The notes beneath the pieces are model-generated. The model was given only the letters and a program-made list of their open reading frames with translations, was not told where the DNA came from and ran no database searches. A program made the position numbers and the translations under genes. A stretch of DNA of 42,421 nucleotides from Branchiostoma floridae (taxonomy: Eukaryota; Chordata; Leptocardii; Amphioxiformes; Branchiostomatidae), in contig NC_049979.1 of assembly GCF_000003815.2 (NCBI RefSeq), positions 30,572,859-30,615,279 on the forward strand. The letters are read 5' to 3'. Position 1 is the stretch's first letter; the number at the start of each line of letters is the position of its first letter. This document shows positions 11,225 through 22,005 of this stretch, piece after piece.

Positions 11225-11342
11225 AATTAAGGATGGGTTCTGGAGTGCTCGGTCGAACAGGCGTTTCAACACCTGCGGACGGAGAGCGTTTTTGGTGTTG
11301 GAACGCCTGTTTCCAACGAGTGCTTGAACCCATTCCTTAATT
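11225..11342. repeat. 118-bp near-perfect hairpin
   Basis: Arms of about 49 nt pair across a loop of about 19 nt. The left arm starts AATTAAGGATGGGTTC and contains AACAGGCGTTTCAACACC; the right arm, reverse-complemented, starts AATTAAGGAATGGGTTC and contains AACAGGCGTTCCAACACC. No flanking target duplication is visible. It could be a minimal foldback transposon or the template of a structured RNA. The long minus-strand frame across it is a by-product of the symmetry. Confidence 0.7.
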
Positions 11343-12334
11343 CGCTCCTGTGTAGGGACCACTAGGGGCCCTATTCCAAAATTTGGACGATTCCAGACGT
11401 TTGAGAGATGTCAAGGTTCTAGACGGAATAACAGAGAAGCGACCGTATATAGTGTATCACAAACGTCAGAGTAAACTACTATCCAGACAGTACCCGAGCT
11501 AGGGAAAGTGTGCATTATTTGGGACATATTCACAATTTTTACGGAGGGCCCCACTGTAAAAATCTGGTACAAAGAAAATGGCCAACTTCGCTCCTTGCTA
11601 TGGTGGCCATTTAGTTACTAGGGGGAGGATCATTGCATGCACCTGACTGAATAAGCCCTATATAAGAAGGGGAGGGTACTACTTCTAGTACCTGCCAAAG
11701 TATTGAGTAGCCTGATCCTGCCTTAAGCCTAGCCCATCTTTTCCTAGATCCTGGAACCCCTGTAATACACTACTAGTACTTTCCAGGTTTTAGATTTTAT
11801 GTTGTCATATACTCATATGTATTGAAACTGGGAAAATATCTCAGAATCTGAACTATAGAAGCAAATATCTAAATCCAGTGCCTTAATTAACAGGCCTACA
11901 AAATCACACAATATATATTGAAGCATGCAATTGCTAGATGCAGTTCCAGTCAAATTAATAATAATAAAAAAATGCCTTACCTTATATCTGGTCCATCCTC
12001 CTACGCACGGTCCCAACGGCTAGCTGACTGCTCAGCCTATTGGGCCCTGCTATCCCAGGCCCTACCCCCAGGTATTATGATTGTCGCCACAAACTCGCTA
12101 ACTCAGTAAAATACTGTTGGTCTTTCCAGGGAAGTCCGTTAGACTGCCGATCAAGTATAAATTATGCCACTCCTGGTAATGGACGCCAGGCTATACAGCT
12201 ACTAGTATTACTCATTATACTACTGACTATTACTAGTATATCGATAACATCATCTGTTTCCCGACCCCAAGTTCACGTCAATCTAATCATCAAATTGAAA
12301 AACAAAACTTCAGGATTAACGTTACAAGACCTAC
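11343..12334. other. Non-coding stretch
   Basis: I find no supported gene or repeat boundary here. If the exon at 12335-12419 is real, this is its first intron. Confidence 0.4.
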
Positions 12335-12419
12335 CTGTTGAACTGGTTTCCGTGGAATAAATATGCTTGAAAGTTGGAACAGAGTTTCCAGGTCCTGGAC
12401 CCTCCGAACCAGCCACCAT
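12335..12419 (-). CDS. Possible first coding exon, unknown protein
   Basis: On the minus strand an ATG at 12419-12417 sits in a strong initiation context (caacATGG: A at -3, G at +4). It reads MVAGSEGPGPGNSVPTFKHI followed by YSTETSST and one base, and ends at a good splice donor, CAACAG|gtaggt, at 12335/12334. The exon is 85 bp and leaves phase 1. The upstream side (12420 onward) is moderately CpG-bearing. No family recognised. The exon at 9489-9820 on the same strand may belong to the gene. Confidence 0.4.
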
Positions 12420-12559
12420 GTTGACTGTTGTGTGACCTCCAGCTATCCGTAGGGTCACGAAAAGCGCGCCTGATTACCTATATATGATCAGCTTACCCCA
12501 AGATACGGGGCAATCATCTCCGACCTGTGTCGCTGATTGTGACACCGCACGGTACCACG

Positions 12560-13004
12560 GTGCTACCGTACACCGATCCCTCTCGCTGATTTTGAACCCC
12601 CAATCTACCAGATATCTCGGTGATTCTGTATGAATGGGAGTACACGCACCCACCAACTGCCCGAGCCCTTCTCTGCTCTTCTTCTTCTTGGCGTCTGAGT
12701 GAGATCATCTTTCTCCTGAGCATGGGCTCAGCATCCTTCCATCTCTGGGTTGCTGTCGGCCCTGCTCCTAGGCCTAACGTAACCTGGGCCACGCCTCCCA
12801 CTATGTCCTTGTGCCTTGTCCTTACCACTTCCTTCCTGATCTCAGAGTGATCCCCGCTTCTCTCACTATCTCAACTTTACTGCTCTCCAGGGTTGTCTGC
12901 GCTCTCACTTTTGCCACCTTATACTCTTCCAGCGCTGAGGTCAGGGGTAGTTGGAGCTTTGTTGTGGTACTGTACAACCCCACACTTGTAATACATGGAG
13001 GCAC
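12560..13004 (-). pseudogene. Retroelement-encoded protein fragment, minus strand
   Basis: On the minus strand one frame reads LQLPLTSALEEYKVAKVRAQ, then VEIVREAGITLRSGRKW before a stop. A shifted frame continues RTRHKDIVGGVAQVTLGLG, then RRKMISLRRQEEEEQRRARA. The series LPLTS, EEYKVAK(V/A)R, GITLRSGRKW, RHKDIVG, GLG is one I associate with a retroelement-encoded protein common in lancelet and teleost genomes; I cannot name the clade. It has at least one frameshift and a likely small deletion, so it is a dead fragment. Confidence 0.5.
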
Positions 13005-13157
13005 CCCTAGACCAAATCTTAACCCGCAAACAAATTATTTGTCTCTGATTCATAACTCATCCCCGTTGCCTCAGACCTGCGCACCCCACATCGCATCACC
13101 CCGGTCTTCCTTCGCCATCAACAACCTTACCCTGAGCAAACACATAAAATAAGTTAC
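13005..13157. other. Nothing recognised
   Basis: Short non-coding stretch between the retroelement remnant and the direct repeat. No motif seen. Confidence 0.4.
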
Positions 13158-13858
13158 CTACCCGAGAGTGCTTCACCGGGTCGAAGAAGAACAGACTCCG
13201 TCGGATCAAGGGCACGAGCACTCGGAAGAGCAAGACGCAAGCTATCCTCTCGGGTCTCCATCCCACTTAAATACACTGACTCCACCCGACCCAACACTAG
13301 AACCTAGAAATCTACTCGAGAAAACATCAAGCCCCAAATGCTTCAAATGCAAATCAAAAGGAAACAATACGTCTGAAGGTAGATGAGTCGCACGTGCGAA
13401 AACACCACGCCGACATTCCTATAGAAGCGGTGACCGAAGGAATTCTCTCCGCTGCCCTGTAGTAGCTGTCGCTTCGCATCCTTCTCCCGATGAATCAGTC
13501 GCCCACGGTCCTGCAGCTGTAACTCCGAGTGGGTAACCAAGGTGTCTGCAAATCCAATTCAGGTTGCCGGACCCCTTGCTGTTGCTATGGCGGCTGGATC
13601 TGCGCCTGCTGCTGTTGTCCACCACGTGGGCGCACCTCTTGCAACCCTGGAGCGGGTAGCCGTGGAGTTTACGACGCCATTACTACAGAAATCCAAAAAA
13701 CATACGTCGTGAGACCACAGAATACAACTCTCACCTCCTATGCTACCCGCCCGAGCGAGCCTCCACCAGGTCGGAGAAGAACAGACTCCGTTGGATCAAG
13801 GACACAGGCACTCGGAAGGGCCAGGCCGAAAGCTGTCCACTCGGGCACCCATCCCCGT
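13158..13858 (+). repeat. Pair of ~110-bp direct repeats
   Basis: Copies at about 13158-13265 and 13742-13858 share gaagaacagactccgt, ggatcaagg, gcactcggaag and ccatccc in the same order, about 584 bp apart. The stretch between them has a C-rich part (13560-13640). A piece of it (aagccccaaatgcttcaaat at about 13330) recurs at about 14893 with one change. The pair could be remains of a tandem duplication or very short LTRs; no gag or pol frame lies between them. Confidence 0.55.
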
Positions 13859-13879
13859 AAACGCGTAACAAAGACTTAA

Positions 13880-14355
13880 GGTAGCAGAACACAGTTTTTC
13901 GCCTATGGGGATTTACATGGTTAAGGACCCCAAAGTGAGGTGGTTCGACGACTCAAAAAATATATCAGGGTGCAAAAGTAATTAACAAGAATTCGATATG
14001 TTGGAGTTGAGGGTATAATCTACAACATATGTGAAAATGAGGTGAAGTTTGCCTGCTCGTTTTCCCAGAAAGAACACTTTGAAATGACCCCCAGCGGAGG
14101 TCACCATACTGCAGCCGACACACGGAAGTAGCGGGAACCGGATTCGTGCGCGAAATTCTACCCAGCCAAACAAACATCGTTACCCAACTCATACAGCCTC
14201 AAAACTTACGCATCCCTCTACTATTCACCACAGTTTCCGACTCGCTGACGTGCTAAGAAAAATTTCTATGGCTTTTCAAGAACTGCGACGACCTATTTTG
14301 TGCCCGATCTACTTATGTCCACGGGGGTCGCCCATAAATACTGTGTTATGCGACC
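13880..14355. mobile_element. TTAA-flanked MITE (piggyBac-like)
   Basis: A 476-bp segment lies between TTAA at 13876-13879 and TTAA at 14356-14359. Its ends are inverted repeats: GGTAGCAGAACACAGT on the left and GGTCGCATAACACAGT as the reverse complement of the right, 14 of 16 bases equal. No transposase. The TTAA target suggests piggyBac-type mobilisation, but the ends start GG rather than CCC as in the two other TTAA elements here. Confidence 0.6.
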
Positions 14356-14359
14356 TTAA

Positions 14360-16324
14360 GCAAACTTGACCTTGGATTTTTTTCCGCTCATACAATAAAA
14401 CTAGTCAAGATATAAAACCGTACCAAGTTTTAGAGCAGAAATCCGATTGGTTCCTGAGATATGGCCAACTTTGCACTTCGACGCCTAGCACAGGTGTCGG
14501 CCCCGTACAAGGGCTATCTGTGGGGCCGCTAATTGGTCTCATTATCTCAACAAATCAAATATTCTGGTTGACTTTTTCTGCTACAAAGAGCTTGTTAGAC
14601 CTTATTCTAACGTTCTGAGTGATTGGGGTTGGGGGTTAGTCTTTTTTTCGGCGGAAAAAGGGGGGGGGGGGTAGAGCGGGTATTGGCTCACACTAAGTCC
14701 TATACTTAAGCATAGGGCGCGGTCTTGGTGGCCGTTGCCATGGTAACGGCGGGTCTGACGGTAACAAAAATGTTATAGTTCAAGTCAGCCCACGTCAGTA
14801 CCTAACAAATCAGTCAAATTCAATGCCGTTGTCCGTCCCTGGGGAATTACCACTGTGACCCACCCTCAACAGAAACCCCCACTAAACGGAAACAAGCCCC
14901 AAAAGCTTCAAATGCAAATGACAACACGTGCAAAAACTCCCGCCAAAATTCCAGCAGACAATCGAACGGAAAAACACGCTCGACTGTACCAAGTCTGAAG
15001 AGCACCAAAATAACCAAAAAAATAAAACAAAACATTCCCCAAAATGTTCCAACATGACACTCAGTCCAAAGATAACGCGGTGCTCAAGAAAAATTCCGAA
15101 AACCCGCCGGAAACGCACAACACTACCACAAAAATACTGGTGCCCTCTACCCAAGAAAAAAACGAGACCAAACCGACTATCTGGAACTCCGCGCCCGCAC
15201 TGCGTTCTGTACCACACCCAAACTCGCCGCCAAGCCTTTCCTCTGCAACGTGAACCTCTCAAGTAGCTCTTGCCGTCAGGACCGCTCTCCACAACCCCTG
15301 GCCTGTGCCGGGGCTAACGTCCCTCCCAAAGACGGTAACCGCTCCACGTTGACAACATCGGCAGAGACACACACCATGCTGCAGGCGGCGCGGATGTTTC
15401 CAAAGACTGCACAGTCAGGTTATGTGTCACTTCACTCCTTATATAGTATTGGGATTACGTCATTGCGGATTGATCCAATTGTAGCGCAGTGTGAATAGTT
15501 TGTAGAAGACAGAGGTGTCCAATATCATTTTGAGCCTTTGTTCCAATAGCATTGCTATTTGGCCTTAAACCTTTGTGGGCCCGTCTAGAGAGTGGCACTG
15601 AACAACAGTTTCGGAGTCAACGTTTATCTTAACTGAAATGCCTACACTTCCAACAGTCAATCAAACCTTTTAGGATTATGTACAGATTATCAGTATTATT
15701 CTAGCTTTCTTGTTATTCTTTGGTATACAACATACTTCCATGTCTGCTGAATTAGACTGCCCAGTGCTTCATATCGCTATACAGTATCCATGCAGTAGAC
15801 TTGTAAGTGTTAAGAAAGACAGGGACAGAATGGCACATAAGTCATGGTTACACGATCAACCTTTCAACATTCCTGCATAAATTATGCGTGATTTATCAAA
15901 ATTTTAGAAATAAGAAGACCGGTATCGATTGTCGTTTTGATGAAACATTTATCAAATTCTCTTACTGACTATATATTTCTCACAGTTTGGCATCCACGCG
16001 TCAAAGAGGACACCTAGCGGTGCTTGTACCTGTTGCATATCTATTTATCAGATTTTACGTGGCTCAAAGAGGACACCTGCGATTTTACCAAGTACTGCAC
16101 TCGTACGCGTTCGACGTACGGTTGCAAATGAGAGTAGGAGAAGAGGACAGAGCAGGGAAGAGTACAACAAAGTGGTGAAAAGTAGAGTTTAAAATCATTG
16201 ATAAATAATTTCCGAATACAAATTAGTAACTTTAGCCGAAGAGTTTCTAGGCTTTTCTATGATAAAGCAAACAAATGAAAGCAAAATAAACCCAGAAAGG
16301 TTTCTATAACCGATCATCTTGTTT
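14360..16324. other. Non-coding stretch, no gene recognised
   Basis: This contains a G-run (about 14660-14672), gttgccatggtaacgg at about 14730 (a palindrome resembling one in the MITE interiors), a diverged copy of a piece of 13320-13440 (around 14890-14950) and a 15-bp direct repeat TCAAAGAGGACACCT at about 15998 and 16065. The open frames at 14847-15292 run on both strands with low-complexity composition and match nothing I know. Confidence 0.45.
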
Positions 16325-16840
16325 TAAAGCAATCAAAGATCGACCTAGTGCACTAGCGTGCCCTAAGAATCATTTTTGGACCGCAATATAAGTGTTATAA
16401 CGAAGCCCTAACATACTTATGTCTCCCCTCCTTAGAAAACAGGAGGAAAAACCTTAGCCTTAATTTTGCCAAAACCTTACTTAATACTCCTATCTTTAGA
16501 AGCTAGTTACCCCTATCCCGTTCGAAAATCCATGCTAGAAACCTAAAATGGGCGAACTAACTTTGTATTTCATTGCCATAAACTAAACCGCCAAAAAAAA
16601 ACCAGCCCCCTCCCATATTTACGCAACTTTTGAATACAATTACATCTCCCATATCTATTTATTAACTACATGTATTGCAGCCTTGTTTCGCTACTTTGTA
16701 TCATAAGAAGGTTTTGTAGTTGTTATTTTATTCCTTGTATGATAACGTGCGCAATTCAGCGTCTTCTGTACAGCACAACAGAAGACGCTACAATGTATTC
16801 TAGTGTTCTTGCATGGAATCAATAAATCAATTTTTTTTTT
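16325..16840 (+). pseudogene. 3' end of a CR1/Jockey-type LINE
   Basis: From about 16330 the plus strand encodes the RT C-terminal tail: SKIDLVH-stop-RALRIIFG, then YNEALTYLCLPSLENRRKNL, SLNFAKTLL, SKIHARNL and AN-stop-LCI, with in-frame stops at 16354, 16504, 16558 and 16588. This is the familiar ALxxLxLPSLExRRxxLSLxFAK...RN..N motif set. The 3'UTR carries a perfect 12-bp stem, AGCGTCTTCTGT (16758-16769) with ACAGAAGACGCT (16778-16789), and ends at AATAAATCAA plus a T-run (16819-16840). The 5' end is truncated. Confidence 0.75.
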
Positions 16841-17518
16841 TTTAAATTACAATGTTATTAGTTTCCATGATCTAAACAAATCAGTCCACATCGAGGACTA
16901 TCCTGTTTGGTCCGGGGTTCACTGTATGGTTCAAAATTGCCTCCTAGCTGTTCGAGGCATTGTTGCATCAATAAAATGAAAAATATATATGGTCTTGTGC
17001 AATGGGTCTGATATTGTGTTGGGACGCTGGCTATATAGCTACTTCCAAATGACCTGTCCTACCTATAAGTGATGACTTTATGGCTTGGGGCAACCCGAGT
17101 GTTGATACTGAAACTGGAGTCTTACAATGTCTTCCCTTCGGCGGTATAGTAGTAAAATCATTCTTCATCCATAGATAAAAGAAAGATACATATATCCCAG
17201 GTCACGTGGAACATAACTGCACGAACATACAGAAGGACATTAACAGACCGACACAGGGCGTTACATAAGTAACATTGTACAGTGGAAGTGCTTTTCGTTA
17301 TTAGGCTTAAAATCATTATATCGCACAGTTGTCTCAATTGCATTTAAAATCACAATATTTTGTTTTCGAGTTATCAAAGAAGTCACTATTAGATGGTACT
17401 TCACACGACTTTGAAAGAAAGAAGCATTTCATAACCTACATTCCATAGTCAGAGAGAGAGCTAGCGGGTTTCTACAACAGTGTGTCTGCCCCCCAATGCG
17501 GCTCGTATTGTGCGTTCC
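16841..17518. other. Nothing recognised
   Basis: AT-rich non-coding sequence with no open frame beyond chance length and no clear inverted repeat. Confidence 0.4.
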
Positions 17519-19876
17519 TTAAAGGTTTACTACGTAATATTTGAACAAAACAAAAAGCAGATTTCCCTACTTTTTCTTTACATTGTTAGTTCAATCAACC
17601 CTATAGCATTGCATACCAATATTTAGGGAGAGACGCTGCGACATCACTGCACCAAATAAGCATGTATAAAAATTCCAACAAACAGATGGGTTCAGGCCTG
17701 GTCACTGCCTGGCTGGTGTTCCTTATCCAGTGGGGGGCCAGTTGACAGTTTCCTTTGAGAACAGTAGGTTAGTTTTCTGTACAAGGTTTCTTGCAGTTTT
17801 GAAGGGAATATGACCTCAGCTTGTTGATACCCTACAAAATAGACTATATAGTTCATGATTATATGTTACTAGTATTTTAGAATGATTAGATATGGGTGTT
17901 TCCAAAGAAGAAGATCTCCATTGTGTTCTTTATCTGCAGTCTGCCATGCATGTGCTAACTGATTACCCCACCCCGGGGGACCTACCGTGGGGACCTACCG
18001 GTAGCAAGCTGTTTTACAAACAGGAGGGTCTAACCAACTTGGTCTAACTAGGGAGGTCAACAGGTTACAGTGGGCCTAGAGCAGAATGTTTTGTAGGCTA
18101 ATCCTTTACGTTGCAAACGTGAAAAAATGACACAAAAGTGTCAAAAACTGTCAAAAAGTGGTAGTAAATCTGAAATTTCTTAGTTCTAGAATATTTCAAA
18201 TTTGAGCGCAAAAAACTACGTAGTAGCATAAGACGACAACATTGCTGTACGGCTAAGATCCCTTAAAAGAGTCTTCGGAGGTTAAGCCTTAACTGTCTTG
18301 AACAATGTTCTAAGTATGTTGTTGTTGTATAGCGTGACAAGTCCCCTGGACGCGATCTCAAAACAGTTTAGATTGGCTGAAATACCTGCAGTTCTCGAGT
18401 CTTTCAATAGGGGGCTGTACGTATTGATCTATTTGTCTACACAATTTCGTCCTTACATCACGAGATATCTGCCACTCAAATATCAGGACCATAGCGCGTT
18501 CAGGTCAAAAGATACAAAAACCGGAAGGTCTAATATAGTACCAAGGTCACACACCAGGGGGCCAAAAATCGGCCTTGACCTTTGTCTTCCCAACCTATAT
18601 CCACTTACTAAATATCATTACAATCCATCAAGAGGTTCTGAAGTTATGCTGGCCATTAAATATCTGGAAACAAAAACACACACAAACAAACAAACAAACA
18701 ATATCTCCATTTTTCATGGAATTTACACAGGAAATAGAAATGGAAATAGCTTTAGATCAAGTAATCAAAACGCGACAAAAAATACACAAATTTGTACTTC
18801 TGGGTCACGGTATAATAAACTTGTCAATGAACAGCCGCTTGTTGTACTTTGAACTTTGCCCTTAGAGTCAGATTTTAATTAAAGCGCTTCTTAAAGGGGC
18901 TGGACAAAATCGGATTCTCTTGCAAAATCGAAGGTTAAAGTCGACGCATAGCAGCAGTATGGCAGGTTTGTACTTATTGCAGATACTTCATGTTTTATGA
19001 TTATCAATTGTCTCGACATATTGCTTGGAATTTGACACTAAATATCTGGTTCTAATTCAACATACAGGGAGGACGAAGGTCGGTATGCTAAACAACGACT
19101 CTCCATCGCACTATGCGGCATGTTTTAAAGTCTTTTTAACTGCTCTTGAGACGACCAAGGACTCTACTACTTTAAGGTGTGTCTGACCTAATTAAGGCTC
19201 CAACCAGCATGAATCGAAGTGCTACAGTTAAACAGCTGTATCTTTAGTTTGGTTTGGAGAAAAAACATGAGATTTTGCACACATATGAACAAGATGTATT
19301 TGCTTCCGACTGTGCTTCCGACAGCGCGAAAGGTTTAAGAACCACATGAATGCATTTCTTATCCAAGTATGTTGTTCAAATCTATGTGTAAAAAATTCAG
19401 TCATAAAAATTTGACCACTCTCAGGCAACTAGCGATGGAGCGCCATGAGTTTGAGCGCAAGAAAAAGCGTACCGTGTTGGGGCACCTCCCGTTACAAACA
19501 TTTCGTCCTACGCGCGCTGTAACTAATGTTGACCCCCCTAGTTAGGCACTGGTGAGAATTCAAACAAGAATCAATCATCAACGGTTATTGGTCGGGATCT
19601 CCGGTGAGTTCCGGGTGCGTGACGTCATGACTCGCTTGTGAAACAAAATCTCCGGGTAGGCTCAGGCAGACTCGGGTTTCGTCGGTGAAGAAACAAAATG
19701 GCTGAAACCCAGCGCGGGCATGCAGATTCCCAGGTTTTCAAAAGCGCTCGCACGGGAAAAATATCAACTCCTGACATGCCTTGAATAGTGTTCAACTAAC
19801 TATATAAAGAAATGACCAAAAAATGGATTTTTTGTTTTCAGTTTGAAGCGCAAATAACTGCCTAGTAGACCTTTAA
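17519..19876. other. Non-coding block, weakly bounded TTAA element candidate
   Basis: The block begins TTAA-AGGTTTACTACG (17519) and ends with CCTAGTAGACCT-TTAA (19876), an imperfect inverted pair, so it might be a 2.36-kb non-autonomous TTAA element. A third similar motif (ctacgtagtag at 18208) makes this uncertain. Inside are a duplicated 15-bp motif near 17975-18000, an (ACAA)n run at about 18678-18698 in a diffuse interspersed repeat, and a CpG-bearing patch with TGACGTCATGA and ATTGG (about 19585-19640) followed by gaaacaaaATGGCTG (about 19690) that could be a promoter. The 184-codon frame at 18298-18852 starts at TTG and shows no domain. Confidence 0.3.
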
Positions 19877-19926
19877 TTACATAACAATACCTATTCAAAA
19901 GATTTCCAGGTATCTGCAATTCCGAG

Positions 19927-20502
19927 GGGTGCTTACCTAGTAAGCATTTGCACAAACCTTATGAAACTCGTACAAATCTTACGTGATACGGACGAATCGC
20001 TATGCGAAAATGCACGAATCTTATGAAAACCGCAGTAATCACTACAGAGTATCCTAAAATGAACAAACCTTATGTGATTCGCACAAATTACTACTAGTAT
20101 GTGACATACACGAATCTTACATAATAAGCACGAACCTTGTGAAAATCAGCCGACCACTGCCGGGGTCGCTTGACTGATGGAGCAGGATATTCAAGATGGC
20201 GGGCTTGATCTTCGGCGAAGGCAAAATATGATCTGACACGTCGCAATGAAGCTTAAGTGTAGCTCACAGGCTATCAAATACGTCTTTGAGATAGCCATTG
20301 TCCATTCCATGGTTTGGGATAAAAATATCATGGGTAGAAATACTAGAAACACTCAGAAACATACCTTCTCCAACATGGCGGTGAGGTGGTTTGCATAAGG
20401 TTTGTGCGTATCACAGAAGATCTGTGCGTATCACATGAGGTTCGCATAGTGATTCATGTGTATCACATAAGATTTGTTCGAATTTCATCAGCTAAGGCAC
20501 CC
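19927..20502. mobile_element. Foldback element with ~20-bp repeats in both arms
   Basis: The left arm (19927 to about 20150) holds about nine degenerate copies of a 20-bp unit close to GCACAAATCTTATGTGATAC. The right arm (about 20388-20502) holds about five copies of the reverse complement (GTATCACATAAGATTTGTTC at 20460 onward). The outermost bases are also inverted: GGGTGCTTA on the left, TAAGGCACCC on the right. The middle has AAGATGGCGG (20203-20212), a YY1-type site shared with the TTAA MITEs. No coding capacity and no clear target duplication. Arms built from internal tandem repeats are the hallmark of FB/Galileo-like foldback elements. Confidence 0.75.
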
Positions 20503-20874
20503 AGGTGTTACCACTATCGTACAAAATGCACATCAGTGTTTTTTTTAGCCCAAATGCCTGCTATACAATAGCCACATTCAACTTTTAAAGTTGTGTATCC
20601 ATTGATACACTGTTTTTGTAGAAAGATTCATACCCATATGTATTTCGCTAAAGCCTATACTTGTGTAGCCTCCTTTGTGTGTTGTGCAGGATAGATGTAT
20701 AGCGTACAGACTCGATACTTCAGAGTCTTCCGGATCAGCTTTGTTAACAAACACACCACAAAAATCAGATGACAACAGTGAATAATGTTCTATTCCCCCG
20801 CTCTAAATGTACTTGCCGTACAGCATGGCTTTTGTTAGCATGTTAAAACTCCAAATTGCACCATTCCATAGTTT
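20503..20874. other. Nothing recognised
   Basis: Non-coding, AT-rich, between the foldback element and the LINE remnant. No motif supported. Confidence 0.4.
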
Positions 20875-21090
20875 CATCATTTTGGACACGTAGAAAGATC
20901 AAGTGACTGCATCACTAGTAACACCATCACCAAACTGAAAGCGTCAGGCAACAGGGGTCGTGGTAGACCGAGAAAAACTTATTAGATGGAGTGTGTTAGG
21001 AGGGACATGAAGGTGTGCGGTCTCACAGGGCCGGGGTTGACCCACTGGACAGAGCGGCTCAGCCGCATGGAAGAGCAGTGTGAAGACTAG
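20875..21090 (+). pseudogene. RT C-terminal tail of an RTE-like LINE
   Basis: In one frame from 20881 to the TAG at 21088-21090 the plus strand reads FGHVERSS, LKASGNRGRGRPRKTY, stop, MECVRRDMKVCGL, then LTHWTERLSRMEEQCED. FGHVxR followed by RGRPRKxWxDxVxxDLxxxGL is the usual C-terminal signature of RTE and related endonuclease-RT proteins. One internal stop at 20983-20985 replaces the expected Trp region. The rest of the element upstream is missing. Confidence 0.72.
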
Positions 21091-21726
21091 CTGACTGCTG
21101 CCTACCCCTGCTGCCCTGCATCAGGAAACAGAGCAGCAGTATAATCAAACAATGGATAGTGAGTGAAATTAAAAATACCGCCCAAACTGAAAACACCCTA
21201 TCTGGTATTACACTCATCAGGTACCCAGTTTTTTTTTTCTCGTAAGGCCACAGCAAGTAAATTTTATGGATGACATCCTCTGCAGACTGCAGAAAAAAAA
21301 ACAAGATAGGTGGAAAAAACAACAACTACATTTTCAAAAATTGGCACCATTCAGTTTCAGTTCAGTGATGAATGTTGTAACAAGAACTAAGGGGACAAAC
21401 CATGGTATCAGAGCTAGCTCTCATCAATGACTGCAAGTTTACATTAGACATATGGGATACACAATGTAGTGGACTGCATTGTGAAACAAAGAATGTTACG
21501 ACATCATCATTGTTGCAACCATTGATACATTTGCTTCCGGCGGTGGATTTGTTATCCTACCTGCTGAAATTGGACAAATTTCTTGTCGGGATAAGCATTT
21601 GGTCTCTCTTCCAAGGAAGAAATTATGCATGTTTTATGTTATCCCGGACAGAAAAGGTGTCGCGAGGCGTATCTATTGACTGACAAGCCCCGTGCGGGCG
21701 GATAAAGCGTTCCCACCACGGCACGG
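21091..21726. other. Nothing recognised
   Basis: The open frame at 21402-21683 has no recognisable domain and I regard it as chance. No repeats with clear boundaries. Confidence 0.4.
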
Positions 21727-22005
21727 CCATTTGTACTGATATGTGGCGAGAACGTTTGGGCAAGAGACACGGGGTCATGTCAGAATTTCAATGAGTTCCA
21801 AGTCGCAAGCCCAAAATGGAAGTTATATTTTTATGTCTTGTTTTCCAAGCGATGTAATGTAGGGTAGGTCGCAGGTGCTAGTTAGCAGATTCATGCCATT
21901 TGTACTGATAGGTTACTAAAACGATTGGGTAAGAGAAAAGGGGTCATCTGAAAAGTTCCATGAGTTCCAAGTCGCAAGCCCAAAATGGAAGTTATACTTT
22001 TATGT
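21727..22005 (+). repeat. Two-copy tandem duplication, ~169-bp period
   Basis: 21727-21838 and 21896-22005 share ccatttgtactgat, then gtcgcaagcccaaaatggaa, then an ending in ttttatgt, with moderate divergence elsewhere. The intervening bases complete a unit of about 169 bp. No coding capacity recognised. Confidence 0.7.

Noticed and set aside
11000-11362. 120-codon minus-strand frame
   Set aside because: Much of it is the 118-bp hairpin, whose symmetry keeps frames open; no coding character elsewhere.
14847-15292. Long open frames on both strands
   Set aside because: Low-complexity composition and overlapping frames in both directions; no motif, splice signal or homology that I recognise.
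18298-18852. 184-codon open frame on the plus strand
   Set aside because: It starts at TTG, overlaps an (ACAA)n run and diffuse interspersed repeat, has no domain and has an equally open neighbouring frame.
18880-19180. Apparent TTAA element starting TTAAAGGGGCTGGAC
   Set aside because: No matching inverted end was found on the right, so no element can be bounded.
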